Shown here: positions 45,528-58,908 of the stretch, in pieces
How the letters are laid out: each line of letters opens with the position of its first letter
Numbering within the stretch: the first letter of the stretch is position 1
NCBI GenBank assembly: GCA_963989245.1
Contig: OZ022354.1
Location: 1,987,532-2,051,531 of the forward strand
Length of the DNA: 64,000 nucleotides
From: Nansenia antarctica
Lineage: Eukaryota; Chordata; Actinopteri; Argentiniformes; Microstomatidae
Direction of reading: 5' to 3'
Position numbers and translations under genes: made by a program
The notes under the pieces: model-generated
Database searches by the model: none
Seen by the model: only the letters and a program-made list of their open reading frames with translations
Told to the model about the DNA's origin: nothing

Positions 45528-47471
45528 CATACCTCTTCCAGTGCATCCCATTATTCCTGCCCAAATCATTCTTTAAATCTCTTGATAAAATCATCTCCAC
45601 ATTCATTTGGCAAGGCAAACAGCCCAGGATTAAAAAACACACATTGCAAAGAGGCCGTGACAATGGTGGCTTGGCTTTGCCTAATTTCATTTACTATTAC
45701 TGGGCTGCCAATATTCAAAAGATAAATTACTGCCTTCACTCTCCTTTGACAGACTGGTGCTTGCTGGAAGCTGAATCTTGCTATATATCCTCCCCTCCTG
45801 CAATGATTTACTCTAAATTGCCTATATCCCTCTCCAAATTTACCTGCAACCCAGTGGTGTTAGCTACCCTTAAGATTTGGGCCCAGTTTCGTCTCCACTT
45901 TAAGTTTGCAGACAGCTCCATTAATGGTCCTATAAATAAAAATCATCTATTCCCTCCCTCCACTTTGGATTCCGCCTTCTTGCTCTGGAAGGACAGAGGC
46001 CTTACAAACTTTTCGAACCTCTTTGAGAATAACATTTTTTGTAGTTTCGAGATGATATGCACTAAATATAACTTGCCCCGGAGTAATCTCTTTCGTTATT
46101 TTCAGGTCAGAGACTTTGTGAAAACCCAATACCCCTCTTACCCCGAAATGCCACACAACCAACCCTGGGAAAATCTTATGGCGTTCACACCAGGTCAAAA
46201 AGGCCTTATCTCCAATATATACCACTCTCTCACTTGTCTCGACACACACTCTCTAACCAAAAATAGGAACAAATGGGAAACTGAACTCAATGTAAACTTC
46301 ACTGACGAGTGGTGGGATGGAGCGATAGACCGCATTAACACCTCAACCTCTTGTGCCAGATTAGGCCTTATTCAATTCAAAGTCTTCCATAGGCTTCACT
46401 TTTGCAAATCTAAACTCGCAGCAATATATCCTGATGTAGAGGACAAGTGTGAACGATGTGCTTTATCCCCAGCCAATCTTACCCATATGTTTTGGTCATG
46501 CCCTAGGCTGGTAACCTTCTGGACTACTATCTTTAAGATACTGACAGAGGTTTTTTCTGTTAATCTCGAACCCTCACCCCAGATAGCCATATTTGGAGTT
46601 CCACAAGATTTCAGTCTCCTAACCACCAAAGATTCTAATATAGTAGCATTTACTACACTGCTGGCAAGGCGTAGAATTTTACTAGGATGGAAATCTCCAA
46701 CTCCTCCTTCAATAGCCATGTGGCTTACAGACATAATGCACTTCCTAAAGTTAGAAAAGATTAAGTTCACGCTTAGAGGTTCAACAAAAAAATTCTACTT
46801 GCACTGGCAATTACATATTTTGAGAACCTGACAGCACTTCCTACAAACTGATGCTTTTGTAACCAAGCAGTTTGTTGTCTGCCTTGGCCTCTGAGACCAT
46901 GACATTTCCAAATAAAACGGACACTAACTTACCTATGAATATATTGTAGCTCATGATCTGACGCCTGAATATGACTTATGTAAGCAGCAATCTCCTACTA
47001 CATCATTTATACAACCTAGCAGAATTCCTTATGATATTATTCCCCCCCCCAATTTTTTCTACATTTTATTATTATAATTTGTTCGTGTATGTGTATGTAT
47101 GTATATATGTATGTATCTATGTATATATGTATGTATGTATGTATGAATATATTTGTAAAAAATATATAATTTCTTATAATTTATTTTTTATCTATTTCTT
47201 TACTTAACGTTTTTTTAAATGTTTTTTACGACCATACAGATATATATGTATATATATATATTTTTTTTATCTACTCACTAAATTGTTGGTAAAATTGGTA
47301 ACTTGTTTATATGTATGTGTGACTGGATGGACAGATCTATATGTATATATGTATGCAGACATGTTTGAGAGGGAGGGGTGGGTGGAGGGCAGGGAGAAAA
47401 ACAGAAAATATTCATGCCTTTTTCAATGTACCGTACATGACATCTATACTGGAATAAAAATAAAAAAAAAA
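45528..47471 (+). mobile_element. L1-clade LINE, 5' truncated, with target duplication
   Basis: Lies between two copies of CGCACGCTGT (45518-45527 and 47472-47481). It ends in GGAATAAAAATAAAAAAAAA. It carries only the C-terminal half of ORF2 plus a 3' UTR (46832-47471) containing GTAT and TATA simple-repeat stretches near 47085-47270. It was clearly inserted into the right end of the DNA transposon at 44811-47493. Confidence 0.9.
45531..46831 (+). CDS. L1-clade LINE ORF2, C-terminal fragment
   Basis: Open from the insertion point to a TGA at 46829-46831, about 430 codons. The upstream in-frame codons belong to the host transposon, not to the LINE. It carries the segment that follows the reverse transcriptase in fish L1-type ORF2: FIWQGKQPRIKKHTL, GGLALPNFIYYYWAANIQK, then a zinc-knuckle-like CERCALSPANLTHMFWSCP and FW. 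It ends with a basic region, LEKIKFTLRGSTKKFYLHWQ. The endonuclease and RT core are absent, so the product cannot retrotranspose. No frameshift or stop in this length suggests a fairly recent insertion. Confidence 0.88.
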
Positions 47472-47493
47472 CGCACGCTGTGTGCATTGGCCT

Positions 47494-50400
47494 ATATACT
47501 GTAGTTGCAAGTCAACAGAGAATTAGGGGTCCCCATTTCCACAGTAGAATTCAGAAAATGATCCCAAAATAAAGGCATCAGAACCAAAACTAGTGAAAGG
47601 AATGGGGTATCCAATCCCCTACATCCTGTTGTTTCCTGTGTTTTCCAATAGAGATTAATTGTATTCATTCCCTCAGGCTAAATAAAATCTCAAACTCCAC
47701 CCTGCTCTCAATGGCAGGATGAGTCATTTTAGGATAGGCATTTGCCTACTATACTTGTATGACTATATAATCATTACCTCAATGAAAGAAATCAAATGTT
47801 GTGCAATCATCCAACCTCCTTGAAATGTGTCATGTCCACTGATGTTGCATTGACATGTTCTTGGGTTTGTATAGGAGTGGATGGAGGGAGGGGTGCTAGA
47901 CTAGAGAGGTGAGGCGGCCACCTCTGGCTCTCTGTCTCCCAGCAGGTTATCTCTCAGCAGCAAGCCGCCACGCGCCTCCTGCACTTGATTGTCTCATCGG
48001 TGCATTCCAGACAAGAGGGCCGGACAAGCCGAGACACAGCCGCCTCAGACACTGATACACTTGTTCAGCAGCCGCAGGTGTAGCTGACTTCTCTTCTCTC
48101 TCCACTCTCCCAGAGGTGGGGAGGTATTGCGAAGCAGCATCGCTAATCTCAGGGAAGAAAGAAAGAAAGAAAGAAAGAAAGAGAGTCATCACTGACAAAT
48201 GTTCTCTCTTCCTCAAGGAGTATGGTGGAAAAGAACAGCCAGGGGGGAAGATTTTTGGTTTTTGTTGCTATGCTAATGACTCCTCCCCCCCCCCCTCTCA
48301 TTTTTGGGGTTCTTTTAAGCATGCTGCTCATTCCAGATTGATACAGTGTAGGCCTACACACAGTACGTTGAGCATTGTCATCGGGATACAATGGAGTCTT
48401 GCGATCCAATCTTATAAGATATGTGAATTCACAACATACTTACAGTAAGAGGGGCTCCTCTTGTTAGAGCTATCAAGTGGAAATTCTTACAATTCTTCCC
48501 CTAGAACAGTATCTATCACACTCTGACAGCCTCTGATATCCTTTCAAGCCACCAGTGGAATATCGAGGCCAAGAAAGAAAGAAAGAGAGAAAGAAAGAAA
48601 GAAAGAAAGAAAGAGAGAAAGCACATCCAGAGTACATTTCTTTCATACTCTTATATACAGTGGGTCTGGCTCTAATCTCACAGACTTCCTCTCAAGCGTA
48701 ATAATGTTCTCTTGATGTTCTCTTGCAGGCTTAAGAATATAGCAAGACACGAGAAAACCACAGAACTTCCAGTATGCAGTAATAACCCTTTCTTAATTAA
48801 TTCAGAATGCATTCATACATGTACCTCTTGAATTTACACCTCAATAGATTCATTGGTTCGTGATGCTGGGTACTCAGCCATTGAGGGGAGGAAATGGCAG
48901 GAACTGGAGCATTTAGATGATGTAATTGGCAGCAGATGGGGAGGAAGACGGAGATAAAGCAATAGGAATGCAAAATAATATCTGTTTGGGCATGTACCAT
49001 ACGGCTGTCAGGGGCATCAAGGGACTCTGTTTGGACCCCTATTTTATCAAGCTTCACTGACCCAAAAATGTATTTATAACACTCTCTGGCCGATGTTTGT
49101 GAGGCCAAGAGTTGCATTTCTTACTGCTATGGAGAATTGCTATTATCGCGAAATAGCTCGCTTTCGGAGAGGGTGTTTCGATTTCGGCTTATCTCCACCT
49201 GATTGAGGCTCATACAGAGCCAATTTGGAAAATGAATTGGATATGCTAATACCCCAGACACCTTGTGCTCTGGTTGTAGACTGCATTACCATCCGGCCCT
49301 ACCTCATTCACACCGCGCCAAGCTGGGGAAGAGGCATTTCTCAGACTCTAAAAGCTTTTATCCCCAAAAAGTCCTGGAAACAATCCAGCAACTCTTCCAT
49401 CGACAATCTTTCCTCCCCCCTGAAAGTCGTTGCAGTGAAAACGTCCAAAATATAGGTAAAGTAGCCTCTTTTTTCTTCTTCTTCTTTTTCTCTCCTGAGG
49501 TGGCTGACAATGGGATATTGAGAACATGGAGGCAGGGCTGAGTAAGAGCATGGATGGAGAGAGGGTGAGGAGGATGCAAGTTGGGGCCTGCCCCGGCATT
49601 AAGTTATGCCTTTGTGAGGCAGAGCAGAGATAGGCACTTGCCTATGGCAGGTGCAGCATGACGTGACGCTTGGGCTGGCTGCTGAGGTGTTCCTGTCAAG
49701 AGGTACCCAACCTGTCGAGTTGTCAGGACAAGTTGGTGAGATTCAGGAACCACCACCCTGTTCCCAAAAAGTACTTAGAGCTCATACATTGTGACTTGCA
49801 CTCTAAAACTTCAGCGAGTTACCATGGCACTATCACCCCCAAACAATGAAATGCTAGTCTTTCGTAATGTCTGTTACACATTGTTAGGAATAACTTTAAA
49901 CTTTGAGTAATTACGATATGTCTGGGGATGATCTATTATTCTCTGAACAATTAAAAACACAAACTCCTAATATGAGTTTGTGTTCTTAATATTTTCAGAT
50001 TTCAATGTATGATACATCATTTGAAAGCTTACAATCGCTTTCATAACCTTTAAAAAACAGAAAAATTATCTTGCCGGGGAAGAAAACACCAGCTCCTGTC
50101 ACATAAACCAATTATCTGTTCGTATTCTGTGCTTAATTAACCAATAACCTTCAAATGAAACTTGTGGCTATTCAATTGAAAACGTCCTGACCTATGCACA
50201 AACATTACAGTAGTTCACACAATGATCCACAATACCTCAAACACCCCTTTTATGTTCACCATTGCAAGCTATTTAGGACTCAGTAGCATTCATATAAACC
50301 AATTGTTTCACTGGGCTTTGAATACAGCCAAGCATGAACTGATTCAGACGCTGCACCATCTCTGTGGCTGGGCTGCAGCAAAGGCACCTGTAGCCTCCCC

Positions 50401-50945
50401 GCTGACACAGTGCAGCACACCTCAGCTATGTAAGCAAGCGTGTCTTGTCATGTCAGAGAGGGATTCCTGTAATCAGTCGTGACAGTAATGATCTGTATGG
50501 AAGACTATCTGAGAGAGGGGAAAGAGGAGTGAAAAAGGTTAAACCCCAAATAATATAGTTGAAGAACCATTCGAAGCAACAGTGATTTATAAGGTTTTAT
50601 ATTCACTTGTTAGCTCTTTTTTGGAGGCGTAGATTTTGACAGACCACAGAGTACAGCTTATAAGCAACTACTATTTTAAACATGTGCAACAAATGTTTTG
50701 GTTGTTTTGGTTGACCTTTTTAGGACCTATAGCCTACTGTAGGTTACTTTGGCACACAGGCTAGAAGGTTGAGCTTTTAGGCCATACCTGTATGTTTTAA
50801 CAATTTGATCTATGACATTAAGATCCAGAACCTGTTTCAGCCTGTGATACTAAGACCTGCAAGAGATGAACGGGAAGATGTCTAACCCCCATGCTGGTTT
50901 GAAATTCAAAGATAAAGTCAAAACCAACCAACACACAGACATGAA
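47494..50945. other. gene desert with AAGA microsatellites
   Basis: GAAA/AAGA runs lie at 48153-48184 and 48571-48622. No exon is recognised. The block 49060-49450 is complex and non-repetitive and might be conserved non-coding sequence, but I cannot show it. Confidence 0.5.

Positions 50946-50947
<2 letters not shown>

Positions 50948-50991
<44 letters not shown>
50948..50991. repeat. AT microsatellite
   Basis: About 21 AT units. Confidence 0.95.
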
Positions 50992-50993
<2 letters not shown>

Positions 50994-51044
50994 CTATATT
51001 CAAATGCCATTCCAACTGATTCACATGGAGCACCTTTTTTTTTT

Positions 51045-51098
51045 GTGTATTGTCTCACTGTAGTAATAGGTAATTGTCTCACTGTAGTAATAGGTAAT
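51045..51098. repeat. 24-bp direct duplication
   Basis: ATTGTCTCACTGTAGTAATA and the following GGTA are repeated twice in tandem. Confidence 0.85.
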
Positions 51099-53000
51099 GT
51101 TGTGGTAAAACTGGATATTTTCTGGTACTTCCTTCAAATGATTCTGTAAGTCATGTTTCCTTGTGGTGCTTGTTCTACTGTTATGAATCCCAAAGAAACA
51201 CTGTGCTAATTAGTGCCAATTTAGAGTAATTAGCATTATACAATCTCATTTATAAGAAAATGCTTCAATACTTTGTCATTTCTGTATCAAAAAATAAAGA
51301 TGCACTAGCAATATTATGTATAAAACAACTGGAGTCAGTATCGAAGACTCCTGGAAGGAACAGAGGTTGTTGACAATGAGGACAGAGTGCCCTGCTATTC
51401 CTTCCTCCCTGATCTGTTTATTTTGCTTCAATGAATACCCGATCCACCACCACAGCAGTGTCAGAACAGATTAGAGGCACGGTCCATCTCCCAGGCTTCA
51501 CCAAATAAAACCCTCTTAAAAGCAGCGGATGTCACTCAATCTCTCGGGACGTGTACCTGCATGGTGGACTGAAGACCTCTGGCATCTGAAAACTATACCT
51601 GCACAAACACCAGACGCCTGAACGGAGACACAATATGTCTGCCAATAAAGCATTTGACAAAGCGGAACACAATTCCTTTTTTCATTTATTCATTTGATAA
51701 CAAAATAAAGTCAACTCAACGTATAGGTCTGGATCAGCATTTGAGAATGATCTCATCACATTATTGCAGATTGTAGTACGATGACTTATTCCAATGCACA
51801 TGATTTCAATTGTGTTATACTGCACTTTGAAAAGGCAATTTACATATAAGATTTAATCAGGCAATTACCTCTTATCTGATGATGTCTGGACCCCTGTGAA
51901 CAAATGTGTGCGGTCTTGTGGAGGACAGGTTTAACTAGTTCTTATCTCCCATACATCCCCATGTAGCCCCCAGCTAGCTAGCATTTTAGACTCTTAGCCT
52001 GTGGCTAAAAGAAAGGGTGGATTATTTTCAAAAGCTACCACAAGGAGTTTTCAACCAGTGTCACAAAAAGCAAACAGCAGGATGTTCTTTTGTGAGCAGC
52101 CTCAGGGCAGGTGAACAGTTCATTGCTTACCACTCCATTTTACCACTATTTCTCCTTTTACTGTGGTAGTCTAAATGCTTTTTTCTTTTTGTTTGTTAAA
52201 AACAAAGTATTTGTCTCTTTCCAGTGTGTCAACACAAAAATGTGCCAAAAGAAATGACATGAATATATTGTTTAGTCTTGCAGGTATTATACTGTATCTA
52301 TTAGAGTATAGAGCTCTGAAGCATGCCGTCAGAATGTTATTTACTTCAGGTGCAAGCCGATAGCAGCTAATATAAGTGGTGTGATACATACATGTTTACA
52401 TATTCTACTTACCAGCAGCGATGTGGATGGTACTGTTTTGAAAGCTGTCTGTGCTGTCATTGGTATGGAGCACCTTCAGCACTCAGCGTCTTCTTCACAA
52501 ACCACATGCTCCTGCAAGTCTAGAGGGCGAGGTCCGTCAGTCCAAAAAGGAACCAAATAAACATGTTTTTACTGACAGTATTTAAAATGTAATGAGCTTT
52601 CAATGGACTGCCATCGCTTCATTATTTCTCATTAGTTGTAAGTGTCATGTGGAGACCATTTGGGGGCTTTCTGGTACAGAAAACCTCCCGATAACCAGAA
52701 GCTAGACAGAAGCCTTCTGCAGTGTCCGTTTCACCTCCAGTGAATTTATGAGGATGATCCGATGTGATGTGTCACCCTGTTCCTTGACCCCCTGTGTTCC
52801 TCCCACTTCACATGGTTAATGGATGGACAGGAGAGACTAAAGGATGTCTCAATGGCCTGGCAGCCCTGGAGAAGGAGAAGGGCTCCCCATCCAGAGGTGC
52901 TGACCTGGGCCAGGGGATTAGCTGACCTGGAGGAGGAAATGGTGTCAGGCTGTCACCTCCAGACCTCGTACCTCCATCATCTGGATCATGTCATGGTGAT

Positions 53001-53003
<3 letters not shown>
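51099..53003. other. gene desert, no gene seen
   Basis: Unique sequence with no recognisable exon, RNA gene or element terminus. Confidence 0.5.
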
Positions 53004-53054
<51 letters not shown>

Positions 53055-53199
53055 ACACACATTCCAATGCATTTGTAATGGTATGTGTGTGGAGATTATT
53101 TTTTCGATAAAATAGACACACATAGATACGTGCACACACAATGGCATGCACTCACACACTTTCTCTCACACACACATACACACACATGCACACACACAT

Positions 53200-53273
<74 letters not shown>

Positions 53274-53404
53274 TTATGTATTATTCATTCCATTGATCTG
53301 TGTTTGTCCTGATGATAAGGGGGGTTTCAGAACAACTCTAGAGAGCACAGGTGCACTTGTAAGCTTGTCATTCCAAGTAGGAGCTGTCCAACTGATTCTC
53401 CCAC

Positions 53405-53450
<46 letters not shown>
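53004..53450. repeat. three CA/GT microsatellites
   Basis: CA runs at 53004-53060 and 53157-53272 and a GT run at 53408-53449, with unique sequence between them. Confidence 0.97.
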
Positions 53451-54342
53451 CTCCTCTAGCATAATGATAGACTGACAGACGGAGAGGCAGCACCACCCCA
53501 AACCAGAAGAAAAGCCCTTACATTCCAGAGCCGCAAGCTGTGAATCTGAGCAACACCCACAGCAAGTTAAAACACGCTGCTCCCAGCTATCACTGTTTTA
53601 GTAAATACTTTGAGAGCTGGTGTTCAGGAGTCATCATCACTTTAGGACAAGGGTGGGCTCGGTTTCCTGACAAGCAGATTAAGCCTGGATCCTCCATTTT
53701 ACTGAGAGTAGGGGACGTAAGAAAAGTGGTGCACCTGCTGAAATAATCTGTCAGGATATATCCAGTATTGTAGTGAAGCTGTAATGGATTCAGGCTTCTA
53801 CCATTTGGTTACATTGAATTGATACTATATTCAATAGGCCATGTTAATGATTAGTTATTAATGTTAATGATGAGTTATTAATGGCACGGGAAGTGAGTTG
53901 TTAGAAACATGTGTGGAACAGAAAGATGTCTTCCTGTTCTGACTGTCGTTCCAAACCCTCATGAGCTGCTCTGGTCAACAGTTCAATATTGAAAATAAAT
54001 CTGATTGTTGTGTCCCTCTAAAAATACATCTTCCTAGATTTTCTCATTTCAAAATGGAGACTCCAAAGAGAGAGAGAGGGAATCCAGAGAACTTACAAGC
54101 AGCTCTGACACAGGAAGTAGACACCACCTGCCACTCAAATCTAAAACACCTGCTTCCTCAACGGTGTCCAATGCCAGCTGGCTACTGACAAATCTAATAT
54201 ACTTCTTTCATCTTTTATTCTTTAACCCAAACCAGAACTAACATGACATCCCCAGTGACTGGAAGTGAAACACCTAATAGCACAGTACAAATGTTTATTA
54301 AAAAATCCTATTTTGCCCGAGTTTTAGTACGCTCTATTTTTT
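53451..54342. other. unique sequence, no gene seen
   Basis: A 20-bp duplication, ATGTTAATGATTAGTTATTA and a near copy, lies at about 53841-53881. Nothing else is recognised. Confidence 0.5.
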
Positions 54343-54640
54343 GAATGAATGAATGAATGAATGAATGAATGAATGAATGAATGAATGAATGAATGAATGG
54401 TCTTTATTGTCATTGCTACAGTACAGGTACCAAACAACGACATTTAGGAGGGGTGGCTCCCCTGGTGTTAGGAAAGAGAAGAAAAAAAAACTTAAAAAAA
54501 AAATCACAAGAAGGGAAGGAGCTGGTTTACATAAATTAAGGCTATGTACACTATCCACTATACTATACTGTACAGATAGACGACTAGGGTTGTCATATTG
54601 CACAATAGTGTTATTGCACATTTATTTAAAGTGTCGCAGT
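54343..54640 (-). mobile_element. LINE/SINE 3' end with GAAT tail, reverse strand
   Basis: A 14-unit GAAT microsatellite (54343-54398) is followed by GGTCTTTATTGTCATTGCTA and ACGACATTTAGGAGGGGTGG. This is the complement of the plus-strand tail at 44440-44562. The simple repeat is at the 3' end of the element. Confidence 0.75.
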
Positions 54641-55652
54641 TTGCAGGCTTGAAATGTACATATTTGTGCCTCAGCACTACACCTGATTTTTTCAGTCCAG
54701 CAGCTGCCATCAATCCGTCCAGACTGTCCAGGGCCCAGAACCTCGGTTGAAGCTGTCCAAGCCTGCATGGGCTATGGGCCGACTAAATATTAATCCTACC
54801 GCCAATTTCCTCATATTAACTCATATTAACTCATATTAACTCATATGCAATATAATCAAAGTCAGAACGTATCCAATTCCACCTTGCTTCCAGAGTCCGT
54901 TTAGTAACGCCTCACCTCCATTTAATTCCTGCCATTCATTCCAATGACAGACTAGACTGGAGTATTTGATATTCAGAAAGATTGTGCCTGGGGGCGAAGG
55001 AGTACAGTATGATTGGCCCGTTGTCTTCCGGGATGCAATGGTTCTTAATCACTGATTCCTCCTGTGTCGGGGATGTGTCTCAATAGTCTAGCGTGGCTTC
55101 CTCCTCCCCTCTCCCCTTCCTTGAACCCTGCTGGTTTGAAAGAAGCGGAGAGGTGGACAGGTGAGGCAGGTTCTCATGGGGCCTCCCTATGGCTTTCACC
55201 CATTGCTTTCACATAGCAAAAGAGAAGACAAGCAGAAGAAGACACCTCAGCCCTACATATCCCCCAGGAGAGGAGGATCCTACTCCACCTGCAGGTCTAT
55301 GCAGGACAGGAGACCACGGCTGAGTAGTACTGTTTAACCAACACCAGATTCAGATCCAATTTGTGGTTCCAACAAGCTCTAACATCTTTAGATGAATCCT
55401 ATTGGGCTTAACTGAATGATCATAGTAATCAAAAAAACTTGCCTTGTATTATCTTTATGTCCCATTTTGAATGTGATGCTGAGCCAAATCATTAAATGCT
55501 TACTTCCCAGCATTAAAGAGTTTGGTTAGATTCAGAACCTAACATTTTGGATGATTCACAGAATTCTGAAGATTATTCCGCATATTGTGATGGCGGAAAT
55601 GGTGTCAGAGTGTAATCTGGGAGTTAGTAAATAAGAACACTTCCCCTGGGAG
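54641..55652. other. unique sequence with a small TCATATTAAC repeat
   Basis: Three and a half copies of TCATATTAAC lie at 54811-54846. No exon is recognised. Confidence 0.55.
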
Positions 55653-55778
55653 TGACGTACCTGGGTAGATAAGGGCTTGTTGGGAGGAGGAGAGGGTGTG
55701 TGACGTACCTGGATAGATAAGGGCTTGTTGGGAGGAGGAGAGGGTGTGTGACGTACCTGGATAGATAAGGGCTTGTTG
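55653..55778. repeat. 48-bp minisatellite, about 2.6 copies
   Basis: The unit contains GACGTACCTGGATAGATAAG and GGGCTTGTTGGGAGGAGGAG. Confidence 0.92.
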
Positions 55779-57251
55779 CCACCACCTGGAGCCATGAAGC
55801 AGTGCACCACCTGTACGGAACAACTGGTGTACGCTACAGCAAGACTTACTGAATAAGAAACTTTTTTTTTTTGCTCCTGAATGGATGTATTTGATACATT
55901 TTCTTTTGAAATATTGGGCTAAAATATGTGAGTGTTGTAGTTGTCACTAAACGGTATTTCTGGTAGACAGTACACTGTCTCTCTAAGTTCACACTAGACC
56001 GCCACACACCAGGGTGCTTAAAGGTAGACGATAGGATATGACGTCATAGCGAGTAGAGAATGGAGCATGTCGTCATAGCGAGTAGAGAATGGAGCATGTC
56101 GAGCAGTAGAACTCCAACACCCTCTGATCTTTCTCCTCCAGGCAGCTGTTTACTTGCTGACAACTAGTTTCCAGATAAACCGAACCAAAGAAGAAGAGGA
56201 GGGAACCGAGGGACATTCATTCGTTCTTGTTCATTACAATATATTCGATCAAATGTTGCTCTGTTATCACGGGGTGATGTCATACGGTATCATACAGAAT
56301 GTACGTTTATGATCTTATCACATGAAGAACCTCCAGTGTATCCTCTTGTTTCCCCGTTCTCCCTCAGGTCTGACAGGAAGCCTACTCATACGTACCATGT
56401 GTACTGGGCCTGGGAGTATTTCTTTAAGTGACTGGGGGGCAGGTGTAACACTGGGCTGTGGTGGTGGTGAGGGGGGGGGTTGATTCACTAGGGCTGCTCC
56501 ATCCGTTAGACAACAGGTCTGGCCTGTCAAAGGAAGAGAATCTGAGAGGATCAAATGGGCCGGGAGTTGAAACAATGGCATGGGAGGTTCACCAGCGGAT
56601 TGTGGCGCTGAACAAGTGGCGCTGAATCAAGTTTTTTACACAGGGACGCAGTGTTGGACAGGAAGCCACAGAGAGCCAGGAAGGACACTGCCCCGGCTCT
56701 TCCTCTGCCACTTCAAAAATACAACAGCCTTGCCCGCCACAGGCTCTTGAAAAAGGACTCGGTGCAAGATCCTGTTTTCACTCTTTCACTCTTACACAAT
56801 TACGCAATTATAAAAGAGCGGACCTGGGTGGGGGGTGGGAATGGGGAGAATTTAAAAATAAATAACAGGGCATGGCAGGGCATTTTCTAACATGAATGAC
56901 CAGATGATAAGGACAATAGCAAACCAGCCACCGTTCATGGTCTATTTCCATCCTAAGCTTACAAGCAGGATTTTTATTTGATCTTGAATATAACACAAGA
57001 ATGAAGTTCATATCGTTTCATCTCATATTAATATTTCAGTCAGCGGTAGTAAATGTACTTAAGGGAACAAATTAGTTCATTTCACTTTGATATGGCTCTC
57101 TGATTTCTATTTCAAATACACTGTAGGTCATGTGTATGCTAGCTGCAAGTATCCAAGTCACGTGAGTCAGTTGACACGATTGGAATATTTCATAATGCCT
57201 CTCAAATTGCCACCGTCATTGTCTTTCAAATGTGACAGCATGACAACATCT
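55779..57251. other. gene desert, small duplication inside
   Basis: A 29-bp duplication (CGTCATAGCGAGTAGAGAAT, then GGAGCATGT) lies at 56041-56100. No exon is recognised. Confidence 0.55.
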
Positions 57252-58257
57252 GGGACCTCATTTATAGAAAGTACTTTGGATCAAATTTGATCTTACCCGT
57301 GTCGTACGTAGAAAACCACGTCAAAGTAGTGATTTATAACATTTCAATGTGAGTCAATTTGACCGTGGAAACGATCGTAGCTCTACGTCAGGTATTGACT
57401 TGACGTACGCACATTACCTACTGGTTATGCAGAGTTATTACAGGCATGTGAGCCACACTGCCTATACTGTAATTCATGCGAAGTGAAACTAAAGTGGCTT
57501 GTAATAAAATTAACGATGTTGTTATCAGCCGAGAAAATGAGTTTAATTCAATATTTAAAGGGTACTGATGTTTATGATTGTATTTCAGTCTTCCTTTACA
57601 TCCCTCCGGAGCTGTCAAGGCTCTTTCACTTATTTGTTCAGAGCTGTTCACTTATCCCCCTATTTATGTCTATTTATGTCTCATTCTTGTTTTTTATTAT
57701 CTTAGGACTGTGTTTGATTGTTAGCACATAGGGCTTGCATTTAAATTTCGTTGTACCTGTTACAATGACAATAAAGATCATTCATTCATTCAAGGCCATC
57801 TCCCCTTCAAGTGCCCTCCACAACGGACCTTGCCCGGCCATGCGCTAAATTATACTGGATTTCCTCCGATCGTGTCTGAGGGTTCGCAAAGGGAGTGAGC
57901 AGTGATGTTTTCATTGTCACCTGATAAGAATAAGACCATTATATTATTACAGTATAAGCATTTGCCTGGTTAGTTGTCATGATCAAACGTTACAAATGCA
58001 ACTTACCGAGAAGCCACCCTTCTCTGCCCTCTACGCTCACTTGGCTTAATTCAATAATTGAGCCGCTATCACAGGGCGTAAATACAAAGCTCATTCACCT
58101 GCGTTACATTTCAAGTAGGTATTTATAGACGGAAGTACGTACGCAATTTTAAACAAGCGCAGCCCATTTTATAAATAATGCTTACGTCTGTTTAGAAAAA
58201 TGTGCTTACGTGCAAGTCAAAGATGACGTTCAAGTACTTTTTTATAAATGAGGCCCC
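57252..58257. mobile_element. 1-kb inverted-repeat DNA element
   Basis: The left end is GGGACCTCATTTATAGAAAG. The right end inverted is GGGGCCTCATTTATAAAAAA. It resembles the fish family starting GGGGCCTCATTTATAA. Inner parts have further paired motifs (TACGTCA, ACTTGACGTACGC). The flanks show no clear duplication. A retroposon tail is nested at 57640-57793. Confidence 0.65.
57640..57793 (+). mobile_element. LINE/SINE 3' tail with ATTC repeat, nested
   Basis: TTAAATTTCGTTGTACCTGT, then CAATGACAATAAAGATC and a short ATTC repeat. Same design as the tails at 44440 and 44600. Confidence 0.65.
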
Positions 58258-58870
58258 TGGTCACATGACTTAAGGGTGTGGTGTTTGGTCATATTAAGGC
58301 CTATAAGGAGTGTACCAGCCTCCCCTGGTAGTCTGTCCTCCCATTTCTACCTCCACCAGCCTCCACTGGAGTTTACACACTACAGTAAAACAGGCCGATG
58401 TAAAACTCTGTTCAGGGGGGAGTGAAATGTTTTCTGTGGTTTCATTGTATATTTTAAATTGGGTACTGTTGTATTGACTGCTTTCTTGGCCAGGTCTCCC
58501 TCGCGAAAGAGACTCTGTGTCTCAATGGGCTTTTCCTGGTTCAATAAAGGGTAAATAAATAAATAAAACGCTATTTGGAATTCATGGGGTAACACAGCGT
58601 TGAGAGAAAACCCAGGCATACAGCACTTAATGTAGTAATGCAAAAATGGGAAAGTCCCTAGTAATACGGTCCGTGGAGTGAGCACAGTTCACCCCGCCCC
58701 CCCTCCTTCTCTCTTTCTAAGCCGAGCTGATGTGCTGCTCTCTTCTGAGCATAGAGGATGGACTTCCAGCTGGAAATGTTCTATTGGGCTACAGTCCCAT
58801 TTCCTATAATCTTTGCTTATTAAAAGCAGCCCCTCCTCAGTCTTTGCACAGCACACTAGAAGCCCTTATA

Positions 58871-58908
<38 letters not shown>

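Larger units (their letters stand above)
44811..47493. mobile_element. inverted-repeat DNA transposon (Harbinger-like?) split by an L1
   Basis: The left end is AGGCCAATGCACACAGCGTG. The right end inverted is AGGCCAATGCACACAGCGTG, identical over 20 bases. The 3-bp repeat ATA flanks it at 44808-44810 and 47494-47496. Another internal end-like copy, CGCACGCCGTGTGCATTGGG, lies at about 45372-45391, so the element may be compound. The 3-bp duplication favours a PIF/Harbinger-type origin, but this is an inference. No transposase is visible. Confidence 0.75.
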
